Shown one piece after another: positions 13,966-25,305 of a DNA stretch of 64,000 nt (the stretch's first letter is position 1; every line of letters begins with the position of its first letter). The position numbers and the translations under genes are program-made. The stretch covers positions 1,729,501 to 1,793,500 of the forward strand of contig CAWZYM010000301.1 of the NCBI GenBank assembly GCA_963966185.1. The letters are read 5' to 3'. The notes below the pieces were generated by a model. The model was not told the origin of the DNA and ran no database searches. It worked only from the letters and a program-made list of their open reading frames with translations. The DNA is from Rhabditoides inermis (taxonomy: Eukaryota; Nematoda; Chromadorea; Rhabditida; Rhabditidae).

Positions 13966-14134
13966 TCTCTCTCTCAGCGAGCACTCATCTCACTGACCCA
14001 TCCCATCACAAAAGAGCGACATTTGCCGAATTTGTACTAGCGGAATATGGGAAGTGAGTGGCTAGGAACGCCTCCGTTCGACCAATCACTTCCCTTCTTC
14101 GCAATCTCCACGTCCGCTGATCTCACTCACTGCA
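11370..14134. other. Intergenic DNA between GTPase and tyrosinase
   Basis: Divergent promoter space for the GTPase (minus) and tyrosinase (plus). It contains GA-rich DNA near 11930-11995, a GA microsatellite at 12788-12838 and a CT tract at 13931-13965. The open frame at 12261-12614 on the minus strand lacks recognisable domains and I do not call it. Confidence 0.5.
12788..12838. repeat. (GA)n microsatellite
   Basis: Perfect GA dinucleotide run of about 50 bases. Confidence 0.95.
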
Positions 14135-17100
14135 ATGATCTTCCTGCTGCTCTCCCTTTTTCCCCTCGTCGCATGTGCTCCCTGGGTGAAGAGCTCTGTA
14201 TTGAATGGCCATGTCTACAGTGAGATCATCGTCCAACCATTCTTCCGAGCACACCATCCACCACACATTCCAGTGAGTGTCGCACGTGTTTTCGTAGCCA
14301 TTGTTTTTGTAGCTGTCGTTTTCGTAGACGTGTGAAATATGAACATTTGCTAATATATGAATGTACTTGCGGAAGCACTTGAATACACAGACAGAGATAG
14401 AGAAGAGACGGGCTGTTGACGAGAAAAGTACTTGTGCAAATTGGATGTCGTTATGTCTGTCGATGAGATATGAGAATGGCGCGCCGCCGCCGCGGAGCAA
14501 AAATCGAAATATTTTCGCAGCAATTGTGGACAACGAAGATTTTAGAGTCAAGCTGCGTTTTCAGATACCCATTGACATGTTGAACACTTCGGACTTCGGA
14601 AAGCACCGACTGCCGAAGGATGACGTGTTCCAGCCACATGGGTAAGAGGGCACATGAAAAGTACAAAATAACATCAAGCACTACGAATAGAGGTTTCTGA
14701 TTACTCGCTGAAGCAATGTGGGAATCTCGTGGTTAGGGACAACTTCCATCAGAGTTAATAAAACTCCATTCCATAAACACATAAACTTTCAGAAAATGAG
14801 AAAAGTAAGTAACCCGCGTGATATACATTGTTTTATTCAGGAACATACTAATTACTGTGAAATGTTTGGCAATGTCGTATGTCATGCTCAGATCGTGGGG
14901 ATACCTACGCGCGTTTTCACACACTACTATAGATCAAATGATCAAAGGAAGTTTCGACCGAAAACAAGAACTAAAATTCTTTTCCCGCGCTGTCTATGTG
15001 TCTGACTTCTCTCTCGCTCGAAACTGTGTTACTTCAGCTAACCCTGGAAAACATAAACCACCAGATGGTGATTCGATCAGCTGTTCAAAATTGATTCCAT
15101 GATCTAGTTTCAGTTGGTCCGCGGAAGACGAAGAATATTTTGCGTGCACGAATCTACTCTGCACATGCGGATACTTCAATGGTAATGATCATGTGGTATG
15201 ACAAATGGGAGCAATGGCGATATTACTGATATGTAACCAGATAATAGTTAACGCCAGCGTGAAACATATGTTCGTATGTAAAAGTACTTGTGCGCACGTT
15301 TTACATGCAAATATTTCGAATTCAGATTCAAAACATTATTACTATATTCTAGTCTATAATAAAACACAACACAAAGTTCATTTCAGTTGCAAGGAAGCGC
15401 AAGTGTAAGTTTCAGGAACTTTTTAAGAAACGTAACTGACAAAATTACATACGCTCTTCTGTAGTCAGATTTCAATTATTTTGTCTCGCTTGGTGGTTTC
15501 TGAGTTCACATGTAGTTGATGTAACCACGTTTCCAGGTTCAGTGGTGGGTTCTTTCTGTCTTCTGCCCGATGGATCCCCTCTCACACGGGCGGTGCGAAA
15601 GGAGGTGCGCCTGCTAGAAGACGAAGAGTGGACCGCTGTCAAGGTATGAAACTAAAGAAGACTATTTCAAAACGAATCAGAACTGTTATTTGTATGAATC
15701 AGAACAATTTTTTGCACTGTGTTTTGAGTAAAAGTTACTTCTCCTGTTATTCAGACCGCTTTCTCCGCGATGAGAGCCAACGGCGAGTGGCAGCGGCTGG
15801 GACTCATTCATAAAGTACGCTGCACTTGATGAAAGTATAATAATGTTTATCGTACTATATGTATATATGTGATAGAAAAAAATGCAAAACTTGTCAACTC
15901 GTGGATTGTAATTGGCGAGGATAATACGAATGTGTGACAAAGATATAAGTAAAAGTGAGCTACTACTGCGCATCGTTTGTGTCACTAACGGGAAAAAATT
16001 ATGATACAGAAATTATGTATGTTACAGTACGCCGCCGTCCATGCCGGTCCCTCATTTGCAACGTGGCATAGAGAGTTCCTTAGAAGGTAAGTTAGCATCT
16101 TTTGTACGAGTGCATACACGACATTTTTTTCCAGAGCCGAGTTGATGTTCCGTCGTCAGCTGCCGCGCGAGTACCGTCACCTCGGATTCCCATACTGGGA
16201 CAGCACCATGGATCAGGTAACGGTGTAAGATACAAATTTTCAAAATATTTTGGAAGCAGAAAAAGAATTCATACTTTCAGTACGTGCCGTTTCAAGGAGA
16301 CAGTATCTTTTTCACGGATCTCTTTGTCGGGGAGACGAACAAGGAGGGCTTTGTGCGCACCGGGACGTTTGCCAACTGGAGCAGTCTAAACGTCAGTCTA
16401 ACTGCACTCACGTTTCAACAATGATTATTTAATATTTAGGGCGAGCATGACGCACTTTACCGTCAGTTAGGCAACGATTCGGCAGGTGAGTGCGCATTGA
16501 TTGCATATGAATCAAGTAAATAAATTTGATCACATATTATGATGATATGACATCATCAATACTGTTCAGGTGAGTTGATCTCTCACGGTCGCCTCGACTG
16601 GCTGATGGAACAGCGCGACATCGGAATGGTGCTAGCCGCCAGCACGCCTACTGAGGTATACACTCCCACACTAGTCCACCATCAACCCGTCCTTCAGACC
16701 TGCTCGATCCTGCCTGGCGACGAGCGACTGTTGGAGTACTCCCACGACTACGTCCACTATTTCATCGGAGGCGACTTCGGACCGCCTCACTCATCGGGTT
16801 CGTCATGTCACTCAGTCAGTATGATGATCATTTCTAGCCGGCGACCCGATCTTCTATCTCCATCACTCATTCATCGACCATATCTGGGAGATGTGGCGAG
16901 AGAAGCGGCAGGTGCTATTGTGAAGCATCCATATATTATGAAATGTATTTCAGAGTCGTGCTGAGCGCATCTCGACATGGCCGGTGGACGATCCGAACTG
17001 CTACGTCAAGGTATGCGTCGGTGTTTCTCACTCGAACTAACTCAGACAAGCTCTGAGAACTGTTTTGCTGTTTTCAGGTTCATTTCATCGACTCACCCCT

Positions 17101-17312
17101 CAAAGAATTGGCGCCTTTCACCAATCGCAAAGCCCTCGCTTTATTCTACACGGATGATTTCTACAAGTGAGTGAAACAATACAACTTGTCGCTAATGAGG
17201 ACGAGACCGTTTTACTTCTTATGGGTACTTGAATAGATTGAATAGAAATGCATTCCTTTTACAGATACGCCCCGCGGCCGACCTGCGACGAGGGCTGCGG
17301 AAAGTGAGTGAG

Positions 17313-17373
<61 letters not shown>

Positions 17374-17624
17374 GTCTGTCTGTCTCTCACTATGACGTGA
17401 TATGTAATCAGTGACCGATGTTCAGATACGCGTATTGCCACTCGATAGACGCGACGCCTCGCTGCGTGTCCCTCATCCGAGTGGGCGGGGCGTGCGAGCA
17501 CGAGGGATCGTGCTATCGAGGAGAGTGCAGGGGTGGAAAGTGTGTGGCTGAAGAGAATGGGACAGAGATGGCAGAGAACAGGGTCAGCAATCTGGATACG
17601 GTGCCGAGGAATCTGGGAATGTGA
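14135..17624 (+). CDS. Secreted tyrosinase (type-3 copper protein) with C-terminal Cys-rich tail
   Basis: Copper oxidase expected to hydroxylate or oxidise phenols outside the cell or in the secretory path. Sixteen exons (14135-14219, 14521-14641, 15114-15181, 15537-15643, 15755-15814, 16028-16086, 16135-16216, 16281-16391, 16440-16485, 16570-16655, 16698-16797, 16838-16911, 16954-17010, 17078-17166, 17265-17303, 17426-17624) sum to 460 residues. The N-terminus is a signal peptide ([15 protein letters not shown]). CuA histidines lie in LIHK, VHAGPSF and TWHREFL; CuB histidines lie in [12 protein letters not shown] and the pair in [12 protein letters not shown], so both copper sites look complete. 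After the catalytic domain comes a Cys-rich tail (CDEGCGKYAYC, then further Cys pairs) resembling the small Cys modules common on nematode secreted proteins. Several introns are only about 40-48 nt. It is tail to tail with the Met/His-rich gene at 17910-18424. Likely roles in nematodes are cuticle or eggshell tanning or melanin-like chemistry (inference). Confidence 0.93.
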
Positions 17625-17739
17625 TCACTAGACTGCATGGTGATAGTACTTAGCATTTTAACGTAGCTCGCGGCGCTTTGTTATTTGTTCACCTCTGAGA
17701 CCTCATATTGAACTGGATGTGCATTTTAATTGACCGGTT

Positions 17740-17745
17740 AATAAA
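17740..17745 (+). terminator. Poly(A) signal of tyrosinase
   Basis: AATAAA lies 116 bases after the tyrosinase stop codon, a usual spacing for 3' end formation. Confidence 0.6.
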
Positions 17746-17909
17746 TGTACTTGTATTTGTGAATTTGTGTATATGCGAAATTTTATTTCAACACAAAAAG
17801 TGTAGACTGTAGAAATTGAGTCATAAATGCAGTTGCAGATGATATGAGTGGTTGTTTACATTTCAGGCAAAAAAAAACACACACACACTTAGTTTGCAGA
17901 TGTTCAATA

Positions 17910-18424
17910 TCAAATCGAATTGAACATATGTGTGGTAATTAGTTTCCGCCCACCATGTTCATGTTCATGTCCATGTTCTTCATCCTCATCATATCCATGT
18001 TCATCTTCTCCATCATCTTCATCATCTTCATCAGCATTTCCATGGTCATATCCATCTTTTCCATCATCTTCATCATGTCCGTCCATGTTCATTCCATCCA
18101 TTCCCATTCCATTCATTTTCATCACCTTCATCATATTCATTCCGTTCATGTTGTTCATCTTCATCTTGTTCATCATCTTTATCATATCCATCTGGTTTAT
18201 TCTCATTCTGTTCATCGTCTTCATCATGTTCATGTTCATGTCCATTCCGTTCATCATTCCCATGTTGTTCATCTTCCGCATCTTTCCAACGTGGACGATG
18301 GCAACTGAAAAAAGTCAGTAGAGGAAAGACAGAAGGATGGAATGAACAAGAGAGGAAGACTGGAGTGTGGCTAACTAGAGTGGGCGGCTCCAGCGATGAC
18401 AGCAAGGGTAGCGAAGACGCGCAT
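17910..18424 (-). CDS. Secreted Met-rich / Asp-Glu-His-rich low-complexity protein
   Basis: No known family recognised. Two exons: 18376-18424 encodes a clean signal peptide (MRVFATLAVIAGAAHS) and 17910-18304 the mature part, about 147 residues in all. The first half of the mature chain is packed with Met and Asn (MNNMGMMNGMDMNMN and similar). It then changes, in the same frame, to Asp/Glu/Gly/His runs ending in HGHEHEHGG and RKLITTHMFNSI. Met clusters bind Cu(I), and His/Asp/Glu runs bind Cu(II) or Zn(II) (chemical knowledge), so extracellular metal binding is a fair guess. The neighbour across 286 bases is a copper-requiring tyrosinase transcribed towards it, which supports but does not prove a copper role. 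The DNA is built from ATG-AAC/GAT-GAA-like repeats that encode Met-rich, acidic/His-rich or Ser/Ile-rich peptides depending on frame. A shorter paralog lies at 25386-25693. The clean splice and signal peptide argue for a real gene. Confidence 0.72.
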
Positions 18425-19900
18425 TGCGAGAGAAGGAGAGTCGAGGGGAGCCCAATGATGACACACCGTCTGGGTGGTATGTTTTATAGTATACGCGTAT
18501 TGTTGATTATTCTATGAACACATCAAAACCGCTAAATGACTATGGTCATAATCCATTAGAACCCTACAGCGAGCACAGGACACGACACACGCTCACATGT
18601 ATGAATCTCGATACAACATGTCATCTTGATTGATCTGTTGTGATCTTCATATAAATGAAAAACAACAACTCTTAAAAAAGTTTTTGATAGATTATGCGCC
18701 AATGTCTTTGCGATTTTTCGATTTTTGATTCAAGAACCGTTACACTTTATACTCCAAATGAGTTCATATTGCACTGATGATCGTGAGAAAAGCGTCGTCT
18801 GAGAAACAATAAAAACGGATATGGAATACAATTCCTGATGCTGACTTTCTTCTGAGAATTCTTCTGAAATGCGTGACATTCCCTGAGTGAGCGCACATTT
18901 TCAAACCAATACACTTTTTGATAGACTTTTCAGACTCATACATATAATTCGACTGTCGACGTTCTCCAACGAAGAAAAAAAACTGAATGCTTGCACCCTA
19001 AAAGGTGTTTATACCTTTGTAATGAAATCTTCGCTCCTCCTTTGCGCCTCTTGTGCTGAGTTGCTACCGCGCAGGTTGTAACTAATAAAAGGTGTTTTGT
19101 GGTACATGTTAATGTGAATGTAATAAGTGTACTTATGGACCTGCACAAAAGTAGAGTTTGTATTTGTTGACTTAATGCATCAAAAGCTCTTACATCTTAT
19201 AAATTAAAATAGTAAACAAACCTGCTCCAATCAAACAAGATTTATAATCTAATAAATCCCAAGTTATTGAATAATAAATCTCAATTGCAAACGCGAGACA
19301 ATTACTCTCATGAATTTTAATGGCAAAAGAAGTTTGTTTACTATTTCAATTATATAAATAAAAGGCGCTTTTGGTACATTACTTAAATTACAACAAAATC
19401 TCTTTTTGCAGAAGTTCTTTTGAAAAGTAATTTTTTTAAATTAGATTAACATGGATAACTTTCTTTCACTTGTCAGTATTATTTTTCATGTTTTTAAAGT
19501 GGTATGCCGTATGCAGTATGCAGTATGCTCTTTGATCAGTTCCAGATTTTCTACAAATATCATTGCCTGTCATACTTAATCCTTTTTTTTTATCACACTG
19601 GATGAATAGAAAAATTACATAAAAATAACAACAGCTGAAATGTTTTCTAACAAAGCAAATCTAAGATGGCATTTGCTTGAATGTAGATTCTGTAATGCCA
19701 GTATCAACAACTGACGCCACCTAATCTACTATCTCTATATGTTCAGGCAAAGGCCACTGCGTGTCTTTCACAGATCTACCGCTTCAGTGAGCTTTACAAA
19801 GATTATGCGTAAGCTCGTGTGAATACTATACTGTTACGCCATGACTAGTTTTTGCCTATATAAACTAGATTTTCTATATCATGTTAATTTTCAGTACGAT
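18425..19900. other. Intergenic DNA with MITE-like copy
   Basis: Upstream DNA of the Met/His gene and of the chemoreceptor. Apart from the inverted-repeat element at 19148-19375 it is AT-rich and without recognisable exons. A candidate splice-bounded fragment at 19772-19805 precedes the chemoreceptor but was not needed for its model. Confidence 0.45.
19148..19375. mobile_element. MITE-like inverted-repeat element, copy 1
   Basis: Terminal motifs aaatagtaaacaaacc-like at 19207-19222 and the reverse gtttgtttactattt at 19333-19347 bracket about 110 bases. Outer arms continue the palindrome more weakly (aaaagctc on the left, gcgctttt on the right). The interior (CCAATCAAACAAGAT, then TTGCAAACG and CTCTCATG) matches the reverse complement of the element at 20324-20535. 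It has no coding capacity, as expected of a non-autonomous DNA transposon. Confidence 0.65.
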
Positions 19901-21803
19901 ATGATTGACCGAAGTCTCCACAACGCAATTCTCTACATCAATGCGGTCTTCACTTGTCTCTTTAACGGGCTACTTGCCGGACTGATTGTCAAAAGAGTGA
20001 GTTCGATATCCCAAACCACAGTGAAAAGTTCACAACTGCACTACTACAGACACGATCTGCCATCGGACGTTACAAGTGGTTGCTGTTCATATTCGCTGTA
20101 TTTGACATGAACTACTCAATTCTTCATGTTATTATCGTTCCGGTCAGTCGTCAGTGGCGCAGTAAGGACCATCCCATCCTTGTATGTTTCAGTGTATGGA
20201 CACCTACAAGACAGGTTTCATCATCTGGTCCGATGGACCGTTCTACAAGGGTCTCCCCGGACAGCTACTGGGCGCACTCTACTGTGCTGTTTTTTCCCAA
20301 GGTAGAATATCTGCTAATAATGTAAAAGTAGAGTTTGTTTTGAATGACATAATCAACAAAAGCTCGTGCATGTTATCAATCGAAATAGTAAACAAACCTT
20401 CTCTTTCTGCAATAAAATGCATGAGAGCAATTGTGTCACGTTTGCAAATTGACGGTGGGATAAAACTTAGACTATATCTTGTTTGATTGGAGATGGTTTG
20501 TTTACTATTTAGATTGATAAAATGCATGAACCAGAATCGAAACTTGACAAATTTCTAACATCTTTGTAACATCTATCAACAAAAAAAACATTGCATTGTT
20601 CTTGCCAAGATTCTAAGAGGATCTTTTTCTCAGGGGTCTTTTGCCGATTCTAGAGCGCGTATGGAACTAAGTTAAACAAAATGATACGATACGAAAATCG
20701 ATAATACGAAACTCTATGTAATTTAGGTCTGATCCTGCTCACCTACCACTTTGTCTACCGCTACTTGAGCATGTGCAAGTATGTTCTCAAACCGATATCA
20801 GACCAGTTCAGCCATTCAGGCAGCAGTACATGCACGTGTTTGAAGAACCCAAGTGGATCTTCTTCCTCTTTTCCCTCGTCGTCGGCCTCGGATCCCTCTG
20901 GTTCGCCAGCTGCGTCTTCGGAATGTGGCCGAGTGACGAATACAAGTGCGTCTTTTCTTACTAGTTCAAAAAACATGCCGTTGCAGGGAGATCGTTCGCG
21001 GTCATATGATCGATGTATACAACATCGACTTGGATGTGACAGGATGGTTCGGCGCTATCTACTGGGTGAAGGCTGTCGAGCTGTGATCGAGTATCTCATA
21101 CTATATTGTTTTAGCAAATACCTCATGACGGTTCCTTGAAGATAAACTGGCGCGATTGTATCGCGTCTCTCATCATCATGACTATTGTCTCGTGCAGTAT
21201 GGGTGAGTAGCTAGAGCATTAAACACATTAAACAACAATCAGATATCAGACATATCTTTTCTTATTCCAGCAACCATCGCGTTCTGTGGCTATCAGACGT
21301 ACAGAATGCTGCAGGTGTCTAACGCCAGTGAACGCACGAAGAAACTCCAGAAGCAGCTGTTCCAGGCACTTCTTGTACAGGTGGCGTGTGGACTGACCGA
21401 ATTGTACACTTGATATCTTCAGACCATCATCCCAATTTTTTGCTCGTACATCCCGTGTGCCATGGTGATGCTGACTCCCCTCGTCAACCTCAGCATCGGC
21501 AGCATCACCATGTACATGCCCGTCGCCGTCAGCTTCTATCCCGGTATCCAGCTAGAACAGTCTCAACCTACAATGTCTGTTTCAGTGATCGACCCCATAG
21601 CCATGATCTTCTTCATCGGCGAGTATCGACGCACGTTCGCCAGGTGCTTATCAGCTGCTCAATCTCTGTTTCTCAACGAGTCGTCGTTCAGAGTGATGTG
21701 CCGCTTGGCTGGCAAGCCGAGTGTGGTTCCGTCGAGCGGGATTCAAACCAGCAAGTACATCCCATCTATGGCCAGCGGCATTCCATCCGAACATCGCCAT
21801 TAG
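19901..21803 (+). CDS. Seven-transmembrane chemoreceptor, nematode Str-like family
   Basis: Probable odorant/chemosensory G-protein-coupled receptor in sensory neuron membranes. Eleven exons (19901-19996, 20050-20142, 20193-20301, 20727-20778, 20820-20945, 20987-21065, 21115-21202, 21271-21380, 21423-21543, 21586-21643, 21692-21803) give 347 residues, the usual Str size. Seen: TM1 with a hydrophobic run ending at LIVKR; GRYKWLLFIFAVFD followed by NYSILHVIIVP; LLTYHFVYRYLSMC at the end of TM3; LQKQLFQALLVQTIIPIF leading into TM6, typical of the Str group; and VIDPIAMIFFIGEYRR in TM7. The chosen ATG opens the first exon that shows family similarity; an extra upstream exon cannot be excluded. 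Introns of about 42 nt are present. The long intron 20302-20726 holds a MITE-like element. Members of this family also score against Srj/Srh models, so the exact subfamily needs a profile search. Confidence 0.88.
20324..20535. mobile_element. MITE-like inverted-repeat element, copy 2, in chemoreceptor intron
   Basis: Inverted termini aaatagtaaacaaacc (20383-20398) and ggtttgtttactattt (20495-20510), with longer imperfect outer arms. Read on the other strand it aligns along most of its length with the element at 19148-19375, so the two are inverted copies. It is wholly inside the receptor's fourth large intron. Confidence 0.65.
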
Positions 21804-21883
21804 TCTCTTCAAAACAGACCCTTTGAAAGTCAGTTTCGAGAGTTTCGAGAGCAGTTTCAAACTACTGACCGCAACCGTTCCAG

Positions 21884-22290
21884 CTGATGTGGTTTTCGTC
21901 GTCCGTTTATACATCATTTCCACCATTTCCCCCTGGCTACTCGGTCGCGGCGCGATGCTCGTGCTGTCTAGTGTCTCCGTGCCCGTCGTGCCTGCCCGCC
22001 AGCTGCGGCAGGACGTCGTCGAGCCGGTGTTGTTGTGAGTGGACAGGGACTGGTCCCCGACGTTAGCCTATACATCTAGGGCACTAATGCATGCTTCATA
22101 TCATCATGTTTGTGTTGTCATATTCAGATATGATTGATTGAGAGAGTGTCCAGGGAGTGTATATGGTTTCAGTCTGTCGTCCGGTCTGTTCTTCTTCGCG
22201 TGGGCGCGCACCCAGCGTCTCGAGTACGCGGGCGTCGGCGCCGGCCTGCTCACTGTCGCCGTCGCACTCCCGTACATCCTAGACCGCTGA
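21884..22290 (+). CDS. Small hydrophobic ORF, two exons, uncertain
   Basis: Exons 21884-22034 and 22173-22290 join in frame (TT|T) to an open reading frame ending in a membrane-helix-like segment (AGLLTVAVALPYI) and the tail LDR. The first exon follows a CCGTTCCAG acceptor only 80 bases after the chemoreceptor stop. The only in-frame ATG seen is at 21955, which would give a protein of about 65 residues; otherwise the start lies in an unseen exon. Two hydrophobic stretches are present. It has no family I recognise. It could be a downstream gene, an alternative 3' end of the receptor gene or a chance frame. Confidence 0.35.
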
Positions 22291-22506
22291 GCTACGTATG
22301 TGTGTTACTCGATGAACTGATTGTATAAATAATATGGACAGTCGAGGTGAATATGATATGTTACAAAAAAATGGGATTTGGCCGATCGCCCCGCTGCAGG
22401 CCCTCCACTAGAAATTTTCAAACCTGATGTTTTCAAAGAAAAGCCTTCATCGTATTATGATTTGCAAGCAGTTTAATCGGCATCGGTATATATAGTAATC
22501 ATGACT

Positions 22507-23447
22507 TCATATTCTGGTTCTCAGAATTGATTCGCGAGCTTTCTCGACGGTCTCATTGCAGAGTGGCTCATTGCAAATAAAGACTCGGAACGGACGAAGA
22601 GCGGGGTCCATTTGATGAACACCTGCCTGAAATGAAAACGTAGTGAGAACGAGGGAGAACACGAGAGAATGTAAAATACCTGTGTTTTGTGGGACATACT
22701 GGATTCGTTGGCGCTCAGACAGCCCGTGTGAGATTCGTACTCGCTCGTTTCACTCTTCCATTCCTTGATGATCACACAGTACTGGCCATAGCACGTAGAC
22801 GCAGTCAGACTCTGATAAAAGAATCATGACTATGCTTCGTTCCCTGGATTACGGTAGAAGGAGATTGTTCGGGGAAGGATATTCTGCAGGCAGTTCAGGA
22901 ATGCTCTGACGAACATTTAAAAGATCGAACTTCTATTCCAAAGTGTTTCGCATGTGTTTTTTTCTTGTTCGAAAGAGACGAATTACTCAAACTTTACCTT
23001 ATTGAAAACGCGTAGGAAGTCGCTATCCGAGGTGGTCCTGAGTTCCCAGGTGGCCTTATAACACTGGACGCTGCCTCGTTGCACCGGCCACTGCACAGGT
23101 CTCTGCACTGCTCCCGCGTTGCACACATTCTGATGACAATAAATGACTGTGTCGTGTTGTGATGTTCTCGCAGCTCACTTTGTTGTTGCAGCTGCACACT
23201 GTACTCTCACCATAGCCGTAACTCCACTGAAATCTTCTTCGAGCAATCTCACACACAAGACAATTGTGCGCAGCGGCAGTCGTCATGGCATGTTCGTAAG
23301 ACAAATTTTCAGCTAAACACATTTTATGTCTCTTTTCTGTATTGTAGGGTGAAGTTTGATCAAGATCAGAGTTTGCATTAAAGAGTAGGTTCTTCCTATA
23401 AGTTGTGGTCTATGTTTTGCTATTTTGGGAGTACGGGTTACTTGCTA

Positions 23448-23503
<56 letters not shown>

Positions 23504-24536
23504 TTATTTATATAAGGGTCTTTTCGTGAGCAATCAAGTGTTTCGTTGAGATAGCGATATCAATTGTTCGGGGTGTTCCAAAGTGATCCTAAGCTATTTT
23601 TGGAATTCGGGAGACCGGAGTGTCTTGAAGCAGAACTGTTCTGAACCGTGTTTCGATGGCATTAGAAAGTGTTTCGAAGAGGCTGGCGGGTACATGAGTA
23701 GCGAGCTAAAGGACGTGATCAGACGCGGCCACCATGTAGCAGGCGTTGATGTTGAGCGAGTGGTACCCGGCTCGCACTCGTGTCACTTGCTGTACGTGCA
23801 GAGACTGCTCCGCCGCCCGGCGCACGTCCACATTCTCATAGCGGTGCACGGTTTCGCAATAGTAGCTTGTGTTCGAGACCGGCTCGCTCTCAAGCTCATA
23901 CGAGCTCTCAATCCCCCAGCGCGTGTTCTGGCAGCTCATCTGAAAAGCTGAGATTTTCCCGCGGCATGTCGATTTTATGAACAGGTGCATTGTGGTGATG
24001 TACGTATGTTACTGACTTTTTTCAGCTTCTGCTTCGGCACTATAGTTTTGGAGTTTTTCCAATCGTTGCAGTAGTCTTCCCTGGCGAATAACGTTAAATG
24101 ATTTTTGTGAACCTGAAGAGTTACCTGCAAACGCATGCCATCTCTCCATGGTCGTTGTACGAACATCCTAGAATATTGTCCGTATATCCGAGCACACAGA
24201 ACTATAATGAATCGTAGAGAAAGAAATAATTGAGTGCGCCACAAACTTAAAAAAAACTAAAAAAAACGTTCGAATTTCTGATACCCAGTGTATACGGCAA
24301 TGCAATCGTTTTGTACATCACATCGTAGAGCGTACGACCTAGCAACGTTTTTGATCATCAACGCGCAATATTTTCCTTCACAGGCGTTTTTGAAATTCGT
24401 AGTGTTGCGGGGTGGCTGGTACTCAGGGTTTCTGAACAAAATTAGTTCTCCAAAAAACTATCCTAAAACCTTACGTGCGAGCCAATGACCAATGACATCT
24501 TACGGCGGCTGAAGTAGAAAACCATAAAAGCAACAT
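22507..24536 (-). CDS. Secreted protein with repeated ET-module-like Cys domains
   Basis: Extracellular protein of a nematode-type Cys-rich family; function unknown. Nine exons (24475-24536, 24296-24431, 24125-24201, 24017-24080, 23715-23939, 23179-23226, 22998-23129, 22680-22811, 22507-22626) sum to 331 residues, starting with a short hydrophobic leader (MLLLWFSTSAAV). The pattern C-x-G-x-Y-C followed later by C-x-C and a closing C-N occurs at least twice: CEGKYCALMI then MACVCREDYCN, and CYGQYCVIIKEW then EPLCN; the middle has YGESTVCSCNN with VCN. This is the layout of nematode ET modules (family knowledge). The central exon 23715-23939 is Cys-poor by comparison. Exon 3 was chosen with the acceptor TATAG at 24202 because it keeps the Cys-rich frame; the other acceptor breaks it. 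Confidence 0.78.
23450..23499. repeat. (TA)n microsatellite
   Basis: About 24 TA units followed by TTTA repeats, inside an intron of the ET-module-like gene. Confidence 0.95.
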
Positions 24537-25283
24537 GCACACACACTCAGCGACGCGCATCGTGCGATTGAATATGTGTGTAGGTTGAAGCGTGTGATCT
24601 GGCCTCGTTATTTAAAGAGAAAGAGAGAAAATGCGAAAAAAAACTAGTTCAGGAAAAGCGATGTGGCTCGATAAGAGCAGAGTTTGATATAGAGTTTCGC
24701 ATCTGCTAATGCTAATCTTTTATAAATCCGGTACCTCGATCAGAATCGTGTAGATGTAGTGTGAATGAAACCATTTCAGGGTTCAGCATTTTGTGAAGGT
24801 TTCATCGGAAACTAAAGTTGTTTGTTCCACGATTCAGAGAGCCTGTTTTTGAGGGATATCATTATATTGGAAACACTCTCCTTTCACACATTCTTTGTCT
24901 TTTTTTTCATTTGTTGCAAAAAAATTTTGTAGGAAGCAAATGAGACAAAGGTATTCTGTCTTGTGCTCTTTGTACGGTACTAATGGACTATGGCTATAGT
25001 CGTTTAGTGGTTTAAAAGTAAAAGTGTTAGTTAATGGTATAGCTTCTATACAATCAGGGTTCGTTCTATAACTATAAAGCAGACCACCCAGGCGGTCTGT
25101 CATCATTCGACTGTCTTCGACGTGCCTTCTCTCGGGTAAAAAACAACAGTGTGTGAACACATAGATCATGTCCTAACACCGTCATTATAAGGGGAAATCC
25201 CAACAGAAAATTCAGTTTTTCAGTGGTAAAATAAATTTATAATAGGAAAAGTAGATTTTTCAATAACGTGTTAGGGTTAGGAC
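24537..25283. other. Intergenic DNA
   Basis: Divergent promoter region between the ET-like gene (minus) and the chimeric Met/His paralog (plus). No exon was recognised; it is AT-rich, and the minus-strand frame at 24834-25169 has no family features. Confidence 0.45.
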
Positions 25284-25305
25284 ATGATAATAGTCCTACT
25301 TGCAG

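Noticed and set aside
17920..18321. Plus-strand Ser/Pro/Ile-rich ORFs
   Set aside because: Antisense of the Met/His-rich gene; no splice support or leader that fits better.
18073..18405. Alternative minus frame, acidic throughout
   Set aside because: It reads the signal exon out of frame; only the Met frame joins to the leader through a GT-AG intron.
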